From: Actinoplanes sandaracinus
Lineage (GTDB): Bacteria; Actinomycetota; Actinomycetes; Mycobacteriales; Micromonosporaceae
Length of the DNA: 55,093 bases
NCBI RefSeq assembly: GCF_030009775.1
Contig: NZ_JASCTH010000047.1
Span: 1 to 55,093 of the forward strand
Direction: 5' to 3'
Part shown: piece by piece, positions 8,246-15,409 of the stretch
How positions within the stretch are numbered: position 1 is the stretch's first letter
Layout of the letters: the number at the start of each line of letters is the position of its first letter
Position numbers and translations under genes: made by a program
Notes under the pieces: model-generated
What the model was told of the DNA's origin: nothing
Database searches by the model: none
Seen by the model: the letters and a program-made list of their open reading frames with translations, nothing else

Positions 8246-9316
8246 GTGGACGCGAACACGGCCCTGAGCCTTCGGATGACCAGCCTGCTCCTCGGGTCCC
8301 GCTCCCGCCCCGGCGTGCCGGAGATCGTGGAGTGGTTCGGCGCCATGCAGGCGCAAGATCTCAACAGCGTTCTCTGGTCGCTCGGCGCCCGCCTGCCAGG
8401 GGTGACTCTGCCCGAGGTGGTCGCCGCCACCGAGGAGCGCACCGTGGTGCGCACGTGGCCGATGCGCGGCACCGTCCATCTCGTCCCGTCCGCCGACGCC
8501 CACTGGATGCTCGACCTGACCGGTGTTCGTGCGCTGACCGGTGTGGCCAAGCGCTGGGAATACCTGGGCCTCGACGAGAAGACCGCGCATCAGGCGATGG
8601 ATGTCCTGGCCGCCGCGATCACGGCCGGCGGTGGGCGGCTGACCCGGTCGGCGTGCCTGGCCGCGCTCACCGACGGCGGCATCTCGGTCGAGGGCCAGCG
8701 CGGCTACCACCTGCTTTGGTATGTGAGTCAGCGCGGCGTGACCGCCATCGCGCCGAACGAGGGGTCGGAGCAGACGTTCGTGCTGCTCGACGAGTGGGTC
8801 ACGCGGCGGTTCACGCCCGCGTCGCGGGACGAGGCCCTGACGATCCTGGCCGGGCGCTATTTCCGGTCGCACGGCCCGACCACGGTCAAGGACTTCGCCG
8901 GGTGGACCGGTCTGCCGGTGGGCGACGCGCGTAAGGGCGTGGCCGCCGCGAAACTGGAGAGGGTCGACGTCGACGGCGTGGAGATGTGGGCCGATCCCGA
9001 GGTGCTCGACGCGGGGCCGGTGACCGGCTGGTGGGCGTTGCCGGGCTTCGACGAGTACATGCTGGGTTACAAGGACCGGTCGATGATGGCCACCCCCGAG
9101 CAGGTCGCGAAGATCATCCCCGGTGGCAACGGCGTGTTCCAGTCGACTCTGGTGCGTGACGGCCGGGTGATGGCGACCTGGAAACGGACCCTGGGCAAGA
9201 AAGCCGTGACGGTGACTGTGCTGCCGCTCGCCGATGTCGAGGTGGAGCAGGCCACGCGGGCCCTCGAGCCTTACGCCGCCTTCGTCGGGCTGCCGCTGGT
9301 GGTGAAGATTGGTTAA
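8246..9316 (+). CDS. Winged-helix DNA-binding protein, AlkZ/YcaQ-like
   Basis: This 356-residue protein belongs to the HTH_42 family, which includes the DNA glycosylases AlkZ and YcaQ that excise alkylated or crosslinked bases. The N-terminal segment FGAMQAQD contains the Q-x-Q pattern regarded as catalytic in that family. It is followed by VVRTWPMRGTVHLV, typical of these winged-helix proteins. It starts with GTG at 8246, 33 bases after pgi, so cotranscription is possible. Glycosylase activity is inferred from family and motif; substrate preference cannot be read from the sequence. Confidence 0.85.
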   Translation: MDANTALSLRMTSLLLGSRSRPGVPEIVEWFGAMQAQDLNSVLWSLGARLPGVTLPEVVAATEERTVVRTWPMRGTVHLVPSADAHWMLDLTGVRALTGVAKRWEYLGLDEKTAHQAMDVLAAAITAGGGRLTRSACLAALTDGGISVEGQRGYHLLWYVSQRGVTAIAPNEGSEQTFVLLDEWVTRRFTPASRDEALTILAGRYFRSHGPTTVKDFAGWTGLPVGDARKGVAAAKLERVDVDGVEMWADPEVLDAGPVTGWWALPGFDEYMLGYKDRSMMATPEQVAKIIPGGNGVFQSTLVRDGRVMATWKRTLGKKAVTVTVLPLADVEVEQATRALEPYAAFVGLPLVVKIG

Positions 9317-9345
9317 TAGTTAAGAGTCCTTGATATTTACGGATG
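9308..9345 (+). promoter_or_regulatory. AT-rich upstream element of the chitinase gene
   Basis: A short AT-rich patch with the direct repeat GTTAATAGTTAAGA stands out between two very GC-rich genes. TTGGTT at 9310 and an AT-rich hexamer about 17 bases downstream could form a promoter, and the repeat could be a regulator site. No DasR-like palindrome was seen. The assignment rests on base composition and position only. Confidence 0.35.
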
Positions 9346-9392
9346 TGAACGCCACTATGTGGGCACGCATCCGTACGTGTCAGGGAGACAGC

Positions 9393-10700
9393 ATGAGAGT
9401 TCGACGCGGATTGACGGCATCGATCGCCGGGCTGGTCGTGGCGAGCGGGTCCGTGCTGGCGTTCCAGCCCAGCGGCGTGGCGGCTGTGGCCTGCGCCCCG
9501 GTCGTGTGGGCCGAGGGCGGCACCTACACCGCGGGTGGTCAGGTCACCTATCAGTCGGCGCTCTACCAGGCGCTGGTCACGCACACCGCCCATGTCGGCG
9601 CGGGCTGGAACCCAGCGTCGACCCCGTCGCTCTGGACGAGCCTGGGCGCCTGTACCGGCGGAAGCTCCCCGAGCCCTTCCCTGAGCGTGAGTGCGAGCGT
9701 GAGTGCGAGCCCGAGCGTGAGTGCGAGCGCCGGCCCGTCGACCCCCACCGGATGCGGGCTGCGTGGCCGCCCGGCCGGCAAGGTCCTCCAGGGCTACTGG
9801 GAGAACTGGGACGGCGCCTCCAACGGCGTGCACCCCGGCCTCGGCTGGATCCCGATGAACGACAGCCGGATCACCCAGCACGGCTACAACGTGCTGATGG
9901 CCGCCTTCCCGGTGATCCGCTCCGACGGCACCGTCCTCTGGGAGGACGGCATGGACGCCGGCGTCAAGGTCGGCGCCCCGGCCGACGTCTGCGCCGCCAA
10001 GGCCCAGGGCGCCACCGTGCTGATGTCCATCGGTGGCGCCACGGCCGGCATCGACCTCAGTTCCAGCGCCGTCGCCGACCGTTTCGTGGCGACCATCGTG
10101 CCGATCCTGAAGCGGTACCACTTCGACGGCATCGACATCGACATCGAGACCGGTCTCACCGGCAGCGGCGACATCAACACCCTGTCCACCTCGCAGGCCA
10201 ACCTGATCCGCATCATCGACGGGGTGCTGGCGGCCATGCCGTCCCACTTCGGCCTGACCATGGCCCCCGAGACGGCGTATGTGACCGGCGGCTCCGTGGT
10301 CTACGGCTCGATCTGGGGCTCGTACCTGCCGATCATCAAGAAGTACCTGGACAACGGCCGTCTCTGGTGGCTGAACATGCAGTACTACAACGGCAGCATG
10401 TACGGCTGCGCCGGCGACTCGTATGCGGCCGGCACGGTCCAGGGCTTCACCGTGCAGACGCAGTGCCTCGCGGGCGGGCTCACCATCCAGGGCACGACCA
10501 TCAGGATCCCGCTCGACAAGCAGGTCCCGGGTTTGCCCGCCCAGGTCGGAGCGGGCGGCGGTCACATGACTCCGGCGCTGGTCGCCCAGGCCTACCGCGG
10601 CGTCCCCGGCATCAAGGGCCTGATGACCTGGTCAATCAACTGGGACGGTTCGAAGGGCTGGACTTTCGGCGACAACGTCAGGACTCTTCAGGGCCGCTGA
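9393..10700 (+). CDS. Secreted GH18 chitinase with chitin-binding domain
   Basis: The 435-residue precursor begins with a Sec signal peptide (MRVRRGLTASIAGLVVASGS). A type-3 chitin-binding module follows at about residues 30-85 (CAPVVWAEGGTYTAGGQV, then YQALVTHTA), then a Ser/Pro/Ala linker with SVSAS repeats, and a GH18 catalytic barrel. The barrel carries the DxxDxDxE motif as DGIDIDIE near residue 245, whose Glu is the proton donor, and ends with LMTWSINWDG. It should hydrolyse chitin outside the cell. The ATG at 9393 has a clear AGGGAGA site upstream. Domain order and length fit secreted actinobacterial chitinases. Confidence 0.95.
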   Translation: MRVRRGLTASIAGLVVASGSVLAFQPSGVAAVACAPVVWAEGGTYTAGGQVTYQSALYQALVTHTAHVGAGWNPASTPSLWTSLGACTGGSSPSPSLSVSASVSASPSVSASAGPSTPTGCGLRGRPAGKVLQGYWENWDGASNGVHPGLGWIPMNDSRITQHGYNVLMAAFPVIRSDGTVLWEDGMDAGVKVGAPADVCAAKAQGATVLMSIGGATAGIDLSSSAVADRFVATIVPILKRYHFDGIDIDIETGLTGSGDINTLSTSQANLIRIIDGVLAAMPSHFGLTMAPETAYVTGGSVVYGSIWGSYLPIIKKYLDNGRLWWLNMQYYNGSMYGCAGDSYAAGTVQGFTVQTQCLAGGLTIQGTTIRIPLDKQVPGLPAQVGAGGGHMTPALVAQAYRGVPGIKGLMTWSINWDGSKGWTFGDNVRTLQGR

Positions 10701-10716
10701 TGGCCGTACTCTGACC

Positions 10717-10769
10717 GGGCCCCGTGTCGCTCTCCCCGGACCGTCCCCAGGGAGAGCGACACCGGGCCC
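10717..10769 (+). terminator. Hairpin terminator after the chitinase gene
   Basis: A 20-bp inverted repeat with one mismatch (717-736 with 750-769 of the 10,000s) forms a strong stem starting 16 bases after the chitinase stop. There is no T tract, as is common for actinobacterial terminators. Confidence 0.7.
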
Positions 10770-10833
10770 ATGCTGGTTGACATGCGGGAAAGGGCTTTCT
10801 AGCCTCAGGATTCCATCGATGAGAAGGAATCTG

Positions 10834-11994
10834 ATGAAGCGGCGCTCCGTGATGTCCCTCCCGGCTGCGGCGCTGGCCGCCCCGCATCTGCGAACCACCG
10901 ACGCCCGGGCGGCGGCCGGTTTCGAGAGCCCCTCCGTGATCGACGGCAATCTGCCCGTCTTCTACGAGCGACTCAAAGCCGAACTCACCTTCCCGCTGGC
11001 CTGGCCGCACGCCCGCGAACGCGATTTCCGCTCCTGGAAGCGCCGCGCCCGCGCCCAGTTCGAGAGCCTCCTCTGCCAGCCCGCCGACCGCACACCGTTG
11101 CGGGCCGAGGTCGTCGACGAGCAGCCCGCGGCCGGATACCGCCGCCGCCAGTTGCTCTTCAACGTCACCCGGCACAGCCGCGTCCGCGCCACCATGCTCA
11201 TCCCCGACGGGCCCGGCCCGTTCCCCGCCGCGCTTCTCCTGCACGACCACGGCGCGAGGTTCGACATCGGCAAGGAGAAACTGATCGAGCCGTGGTACGA
11301 CGGCGCCCGCCTGACCTCGGCACAGGCCTGGGCCGCGAAGTACTTCAGCGGACGGTTCCCCGGCGACCACCTCGCCACCCGCGGTTACGCCGTCCTCGCC
11401 GTCGACGCCCTCGGCTGGGGCGACCGCGGCGGCCTCGCCTACGAGGGCCAGCAGGCCTTGGCGGCCAACCTCTTCAACCTCGGATCGTCACCGGCCGGCC
11501 TGATGGCCCGCGAGGACACCCGCGCCGCCGCGCTGCTCGCCACTCTGCCCGAGGTTGATCCGCGCCGAATCGCCGCGGTCGGCTTCTCGATGGGCGGTTA
11601 CCGGGCGTGGCAGGTCGCCGCCCTCTCCGACCACATCGCCGCGACGGTCTCCGCCTGCTGGATGACCGGCCTGAAGGAGATGATGGTCCCCGGCAACAAC
11701 ACGCTGCGTGGTCAGTCCGCGTTCTACATGCTGCATCCGGGCCTCTACCGCCACCTCGACATCCCCGACGTCGCCAGCCTCGCCGCCCCGCGCCCGATGT
11801 ACCTCACCGACGGCGCGCTGGACCCGCTCTTCACCGCGGAGGGCATCGCCGTCGCCTACGACAAGATGGCTCGCGTCTGGGCCTCCCAGCGCGCCCGCTC
11901 CCGCCTGCGCACCCGCATCTGGCCGGATCTCGGCCACGTCTTCACCGCCGAGATGCAGGACGACGCCTTCGCCTGGCTGGATCAAAACCTCTGA
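10834..11994 (+). CDS. Alpha/beta hydrolase (Abhydrolase_7-like), probably exported
   Basis: The 386-residue protein starts MKRRSVMSLPAAALAAP, which resembles a Tat-type signal (RRSVM followed by a hydrophobic stretch). It has an alpha/beta-hydrolase core: nucleophile elbow GFSMGG near residue 250, a likely acid in DGALDPLF, and a His in DLGHVF close to the end. The conserved LLLHDHGARFDIGKEK and DALGWGDRGG segments fit the family annotated as acetyl xylan esterase-like or dienelactone hydrolase-like. The ATG at 10834 was chosen for the AGAAGGA ribosome site; another ATG lies 15 bases upstream. It probably cleaves ester substituents from a carbohydrate or small molecule, but the substrate is unknown. 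Confidence 0.82.
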   Translation: MKRRSVMSLPAAALAAPHLRTTDARAAAGFESPSVIDGNLPVFYERLKAELTFPLAWPHARERDFRSWKRRARAQFESLLCQPADRTPLRAEVVDEQPAAGYRRRQLLFNVTRHSRVRATMLIPDGPGPFPAALLLHDHGARFDIGKEKLIEPWYDGARLTSAQAWAAKYFSGRFPGDHLATRGYAVLAVDALGWGDRGGLAYEGQQALAANLFNLGSSPAGLMAREDTRAAALLATLPEVDPRRIAAVGFSMGGYRAWQVAALSDHIAATVSACWMTGLKEMMVPGNNTLRGQSAFYMLHPGLYRHLDIPDVASLAAPRPMYLTDGALDPLFTAEGIAVAYDKMARVWASQRARSRLRTRIWPDLGHVFTAEMQDDAFAWLDQNL

Positions 11995-12081
11995 CCCACC
12001 TTGTCGTACGACCCGAATCGCCGCCGACCGCACCACCGTGTCCCGCACGTCCGCGCGAGAGCGCCGAGCGTCCACGAAGGT

Positions 12082-13215
12082 TCAGGAGAGGATGCCGCCC
12101 CGTCCGGCGGCCAGTTCCGACCGCACCACTTCCAGCAGCCGTCCCATCCAGTTGGAGCCTTCCCGGCCGTCCCGCGTCCAGTAGCAGGATCCGGTGTCGC
12201 TGTAGAGGACGCGCGCGTCACCGGTGGACAGCAGCGTCGCGGCGATCAGGGGGTGCCGCCGGCACTTGTCCCGCAGCAGGGTGCCCATCACCGCCAGCCG
12301 AGCCGCGGCCCACCCGTCCCGGCGTGGCGCGGCGAAAGCGACCTCGACGGCGTCGAACCCGCGATCAGCGTCAGCGATCCGGTCGTGCCAGGCCGGATCG
12401 CCGGTCGACAGCGCCCAGTAGGCGTGCGTCACCGTGCGGTACTCCCGGCCGCGGTGCACGACCGAGGCCGGATAGTCGTTCTGAAGCACGTCCAGGCCGG
12501 GCGGATCAGGCCAGCCCTGCGGATGGACGTGGCCGCCGATGACGACGGCAGCGGCCGTGGGGGTGTCCGGGCCGTCGGCGGTGTGCCGCCTCTCCCACGC
12601 GGAGACGGCCGGCGTGATCCGCAGGAAGTAGTCGAGAGCGCCGTCCTTGGCCTCGGCGGTCACCGTCAGGGTCGTGCCGGGCCGCCTGGCCGGTATCTCC
12701 TCGCCGATCCCGGCCAGCAGGATCCGGGCCGGCACGTCGTTGTGGTCCATGTCGCCGAGCATGTAGATGCGCCGGTGCCGGGGGACCGCGAGATAGGCCG
12801 AACGTGCCGTCTCCAACCTCTCCTCGGACGGGTCGTCGGCATAGGCGCGGAACGCGTCATAGGCGCGACGCGACGAGTCCGGCCGCTGGTTGAGCCCGTC
12901 GACTTCGTCGGCGATGTCGCCGAGCACCATCGGGGCTGTCCACGGGGCGCCGTCAGCGGTCATCGTGAACCGGCCGGCGCCGGGCACGTGCACCACGGTG
13001 CCGTCCGGAGGCGCGAGGGCCAGTGTCCCGTCCGCCAGCGCCTGCCGGAGCCCGGCGAGGTCGGAAGGTGGGCCGTACTGCCAGGTGACCTGGCCGTCGG
13101 CGAAGTAGGCGAGGGCGGTGAGCTGCCAGGATCCGTCGCGGACGAAGATCAGGCGCTGCCGCCCGTGGACGATGTCATCGTCGGCCTTCCGCCAGGTGGG
13201 GGTGCTGTCCGGCAT
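12082..13215 (-). CDS. NADAR family protein with N-terminal extension
   Basis: The last ~150 residues match the NADAR (YbiA-like) fold: QNDYPASVVHRGREYRTVTH, AYWALSTGD, VMGTLLRDK, LLSTGDARVLY and a final SNWMGRLLEVVRSEL. NADAR proteins cleave N-glycosidic bonds of ADP-ribose derivatives or related nucleotides, and some reverse ADP-ribosylation of guanine. The first ~220 residues form a separate region (RQRLIFVRDGSWQLTALAYF onward) seen with NADAR domains in actinobacteria and of unknown function. The gene overlaps the 3' end of the acyltransferase gene by 41 bases, so it is probably its operon partner. No ADP-ribosyltransferase toxin gene was recognised nearby. Confidence 0.85.
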   Translation of the reverse strand: MPDSTPTWRKADDDIVHGRQRLIFVRDGSWQLTALAYFADGQVTWQYGPPSDLAGLRQALADGTLALAPPDGTVVHVPGAGRFTMTADGAPWTAPMVLGDIADEVDGLNQRPDSSRRAYDAFRAYADDPSEERLETARSAYLAVPRHRRIYMLGDMDHNDVPARILLAGIGEEIPARRPGTTLTVTAEAKDGALDYFLRITPAVSAWERRHTADGPDTPTAAAVVIGGHVHPQGWPDPPGLDVLQNDYPASVVHRGREYRTVTHAYWALSTGDPAWHDRIADADRGFDAVEVAFAAPRRDGWAAARLAVMGTLLRDKCRRHPLIAATLLSTGDARVLYSDTGSCYWTRDGREGSNWMGRLLEVVRSELAAGRGGILS

Positions 13216-14347
13216 GGGAGGACCCTAGTCGCTGACCGGGCACTTCGATGTATCGGTGGGTGAGCCAGGAGACCACGAAGACCACGACGAGATAGCCGGC
13301 CGCCAGCAGCGGCGCCGGGACGTCCGACTCCAGGACCGGCCCGGCGAGTTCGATCACCGCATAGTGGACGAGGTAGATCGAGTAGCTGAGCACGCCGATC
13401 CGCGCCAGCCACGACGGCGTACGCCGGCGCCGGAGTGTCATGCCGGCGGCGAAGGCCCCGCCGAAGACGAGCAGCGTCAGCACGGACCGGATGACGTAAC
13501 GCGGCGTGACCGTGTGCAGCGCGGCCAACTCGGCGAACCAGCTCACCAGCAACCCGGTCGCCACCACGGCGATCACCGCGCCGGCCCGCCACCAGGAGGT
13601 CTGCCCGTGCTCAGCACGGTGGATCACGGTGCCGGTGAACATCACCGCGACGATCAGCAGGCCGTCGTGGGCGTGTGCCGGATCCTCGTTGAACAGCAGC
13701 AGGCCGAGCACCAGACCACCCAGCAGCAGTCCGCCGGCGATCTCGGCCCACCGGCGGCGCGACAGCACCCCGGTCAGCCCGGCCAGCAGCAGTGACGCCC
13801 CGGCGGCCGGGATCGCGCCGAACCGCAGCGGGACGAGGGGCGTGGTGGCCATGCCCGCGACGGCCAGGATGACCGGCGGGAGGAGGGAACGCTGTGCCCG
13901 TATCGTGTGGAGGGTCGTGACGAGCAGGTAGAAGGCCATCTCGAAGGAGAGCGTCCAGAACACCGGCGTGATCAGCGGCACACCCAACAGGAACGGCAGC
14001 ATCGTCGCGTGTCCCACCGCCGAGGCCAGCGGATCATTCACGGGATGGGTGATGGCCAGGACGGCGATCACGGCGAGGTAGAGCGGGAACAGCCGCCGGA
14101 CCCGGCTGCGCCAGAAGGCGCGCAGGTCGCCGTGGCGCTCCAGTGACGCCGGAATGATATAGCCGCTGACCAGGAAGAACAGCATCACCCCGGCGGTGCC
14201 GGTGTGGAGCCACTCGTCGGTGGCCGTCCACAGGCCGGTGAACAGGGCGCGGGTCAGATGCGAGTAGAGGACCAGGAGCACGGCGACGGCGCGCAGGCCG
14301 TCGAGCCAAGCCATCCTGGGTGCGCTCACCGGGAAACGATAGTTCAC
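13175..14347 (-). CDS. Acyltransferase 3 family membrane protein (OafA/YrhL-like)
   Basis: The 390-residue protein has about ten hydrophobic segments and the acyltransferase-3 signatures: WLDGLRAVAVLLVLYSHLT with the conserved His, FFLVSGYIIPASL, and RVRRLFPLY with the conserved Arg pair. Such integral membrane enzymes transfer acyl groups, often acetyl, to cell-surface sugars or antibiotics. The GTG at 14347 gives a complete family N-terminus, but its RBS is weak, and an in-frame ATG 36 bases downstream (MAWLDGL) is an alternative. Its end overlaps the NADAR gene, so the two probably share a transcript. The substrate is unknown. Confidence 0.9.
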   Translation of the reverse strand: MNYRFPVSAPRMAWLDGLRAVAVLLVLYSHLTRALFTGLWTATDEWLHTGTAGVMLFFLVSGYIIPASLERHGDLRAFWRSRVRRLFPLYLAVIAVLAITHPVNDPLASAVGHATMLPFLLGVPLITPVFWTLSFEMAFYLLVTTLHTIRAQRSLLPPVILAVAGMATTPLVPLRFGAIPAAGASLLLAGLTGVLSRRRWAEIAGGLLLGGLVLGLLLFNEDPAHAHDGLLIVAVMFTGTVIHRAEHGQTSWWRAGAVIAVVATGLLVSWFAELAALHTVTPRYVIRSVLTLLVFGGAFAAGMTLRRRRTPSWLARIGVLSYSIYLVHYAVIELAGPVLESDVPAPLLAAGYLVVVFVVSWLTHRYIEVPGQRLGSSHAGQHPHLAEGRR

Positions 14348-14453
14348 TCGGGTGTGTGTCGATATGGTCCAGCGACCTCGCGGGCGTGGCGCGGCAACCC
14401 GCTCGGCGATTCGCGTGGCCGGCCATCCCGGCGCGCCGTGCGCCGCGTCCGCG

Positions 14454-15284
14454 TCACCCGGGCCGGACCGGCGGACAGGGGCCCTTCCCGCAGTTGCGGA
14501 TGCCGTGCTCGTGCAGCGTCCGCAGGCAGCGGCGCAGGGCCCGCCGGCCGCCCACCGCGATCGGTGTGCCCCCGGAGAACCCGGCGTGCATGGCCAGCAG
14601 CACGGCCTGGCGAGGCGTGACGCCCGGCAGCGCGAACCACAACGCGGTCACCGTCGAGTCCAGGGTGTGCGCCCGGTCGGGCCCCAGATAGACCGCCGTG
14701 TCCGTCGCGTCGTCGTCGAGCCGCACCGGCCCCGGATCGGCCGGGACGCCCTGCGTCAGCGGCCACACCTCGTCGACCAGGGCGGCGACGTCGAAGTGCT
14801 CACGGAAGTCGATGCCCGGCGGGCGGGCCGGGTTCAGCGCCGGCTCGTCCGAGACGAACGGCTCGGCGCAGTGGTCGCAGCGGCCGAGCAGGTGGTTCGC
14901 CTGGCGGGCCAGCTCACCGCGCCGCTCGGCGCCGTGCACCACGTTGGCGAACGGCCCGGCGGCGTGCTCGGACCGGATCTGCCGCTTGACCCGGCGCGCC
15001 GCCTCGAACGCGTCCGGCCCGCTGACCAGCAGCACCTCGGACGGCCCGCCGGTGAGATAGCGGTCCAGGAACGAGGTGGCGAGCGGATGGCCGCGGTCGT
15101 CGTACTCCGACCAGAGGTGCCGCACATCGGCGGGGAAGAGCTCGACGGCGTGCCGGCAGTCGATGCGCAGCCCGGCCGCCGCCACCGCGCTCTCGACCGG
15201 GCCGGTCAGCCCCAGCCGCAGGCAGTCGGGCTTGAGAAGCAGAAACGCGCGCTCAGTCGTGACGCGGGAGGCGATGACGGTGAT
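14454..15284 (-). CDS. NDK-like domain protein, apparent AUC start
   Basis: Read from 15284, the product begins ITVIASRVTTERAFLLLKPD and continues CLRLGLTGPVESAVAAAGL. That is the beta1/alpha1 pattern of nucleoside diphosphate kinases (ERxxxLxKPD then a Gly/Leu-rich helix). NVVHGAE near residue 117 matches the NDK active-site NxxHGS block with its His. A further ~150 residues follow, containing CDHC and a C-terminal CGKGPC, not part of ordinary NDK. There is no ATG, GTG or TTG in frame between the upstream TAG and a GTG inside helix 1 (15185), which would delete the first strand. An AGGAG lies 6 bases before an ATC at 15284, so a rare AUC start is proposed. A sequencing error or a CTG start are alternatives. 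Confidence 0.6.
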   Translation of the reverse strand: MTVIASRVTTERAFLLLKPDCLRLGLTGPVESAVAAAGLRIDCRHAVELFPADVRHLWSEYDDRGHPLATSFLDRYLTGGPSEVLLVSGPDAFEAARRVKRQIRSEHAAGPFANVVHGAERRGELARQANHLLGRCDHCAEPFVSDEPALNPARPPGIDFREHFDVAALVDEVWPLTQGVPADPGPVRLDDDATDTAVYLGPDRAHTLDSTVTALWFALPGVTPRQAVLLAMHAGFSGGTPIAVGGRRALRRCLRTLHEHGIRNCGKGPCPPVRPG

Positions 15285-15365
15285 GCCGGGCTCCTGAGGT
15301 CGGTGCCGGTGCCAGTCGGCGCCGACCCCGGAATTCTAAGGATTCGCGGCAGCCCGCGGCGCGCC

Positions 15366-15400
15366 GGTGGAGCCGAGGCACGGCATGCCTCGGCTCCACC
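15366..15400 (-). terminator. Hairpin terminator after the ABC transporter gene
   Basis: A perfect 15-bp stem (366-380 with 386-400 of the 15,000s) with a 5-base loop lies 9 bases past the ABC transporter stop, on its transcribed side and upstream of the NDK-like gene. No T run follows. Confidence 0.75.
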
Positions 15401-15409
15401 CGCGCCGGT

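Noticed and set aside
6401..8872. 823-codon open frame opposite pgi
   Set aside because: It is antisense to pgi with poor codon bias and no motifs; long antisense frames are common at this GC content.
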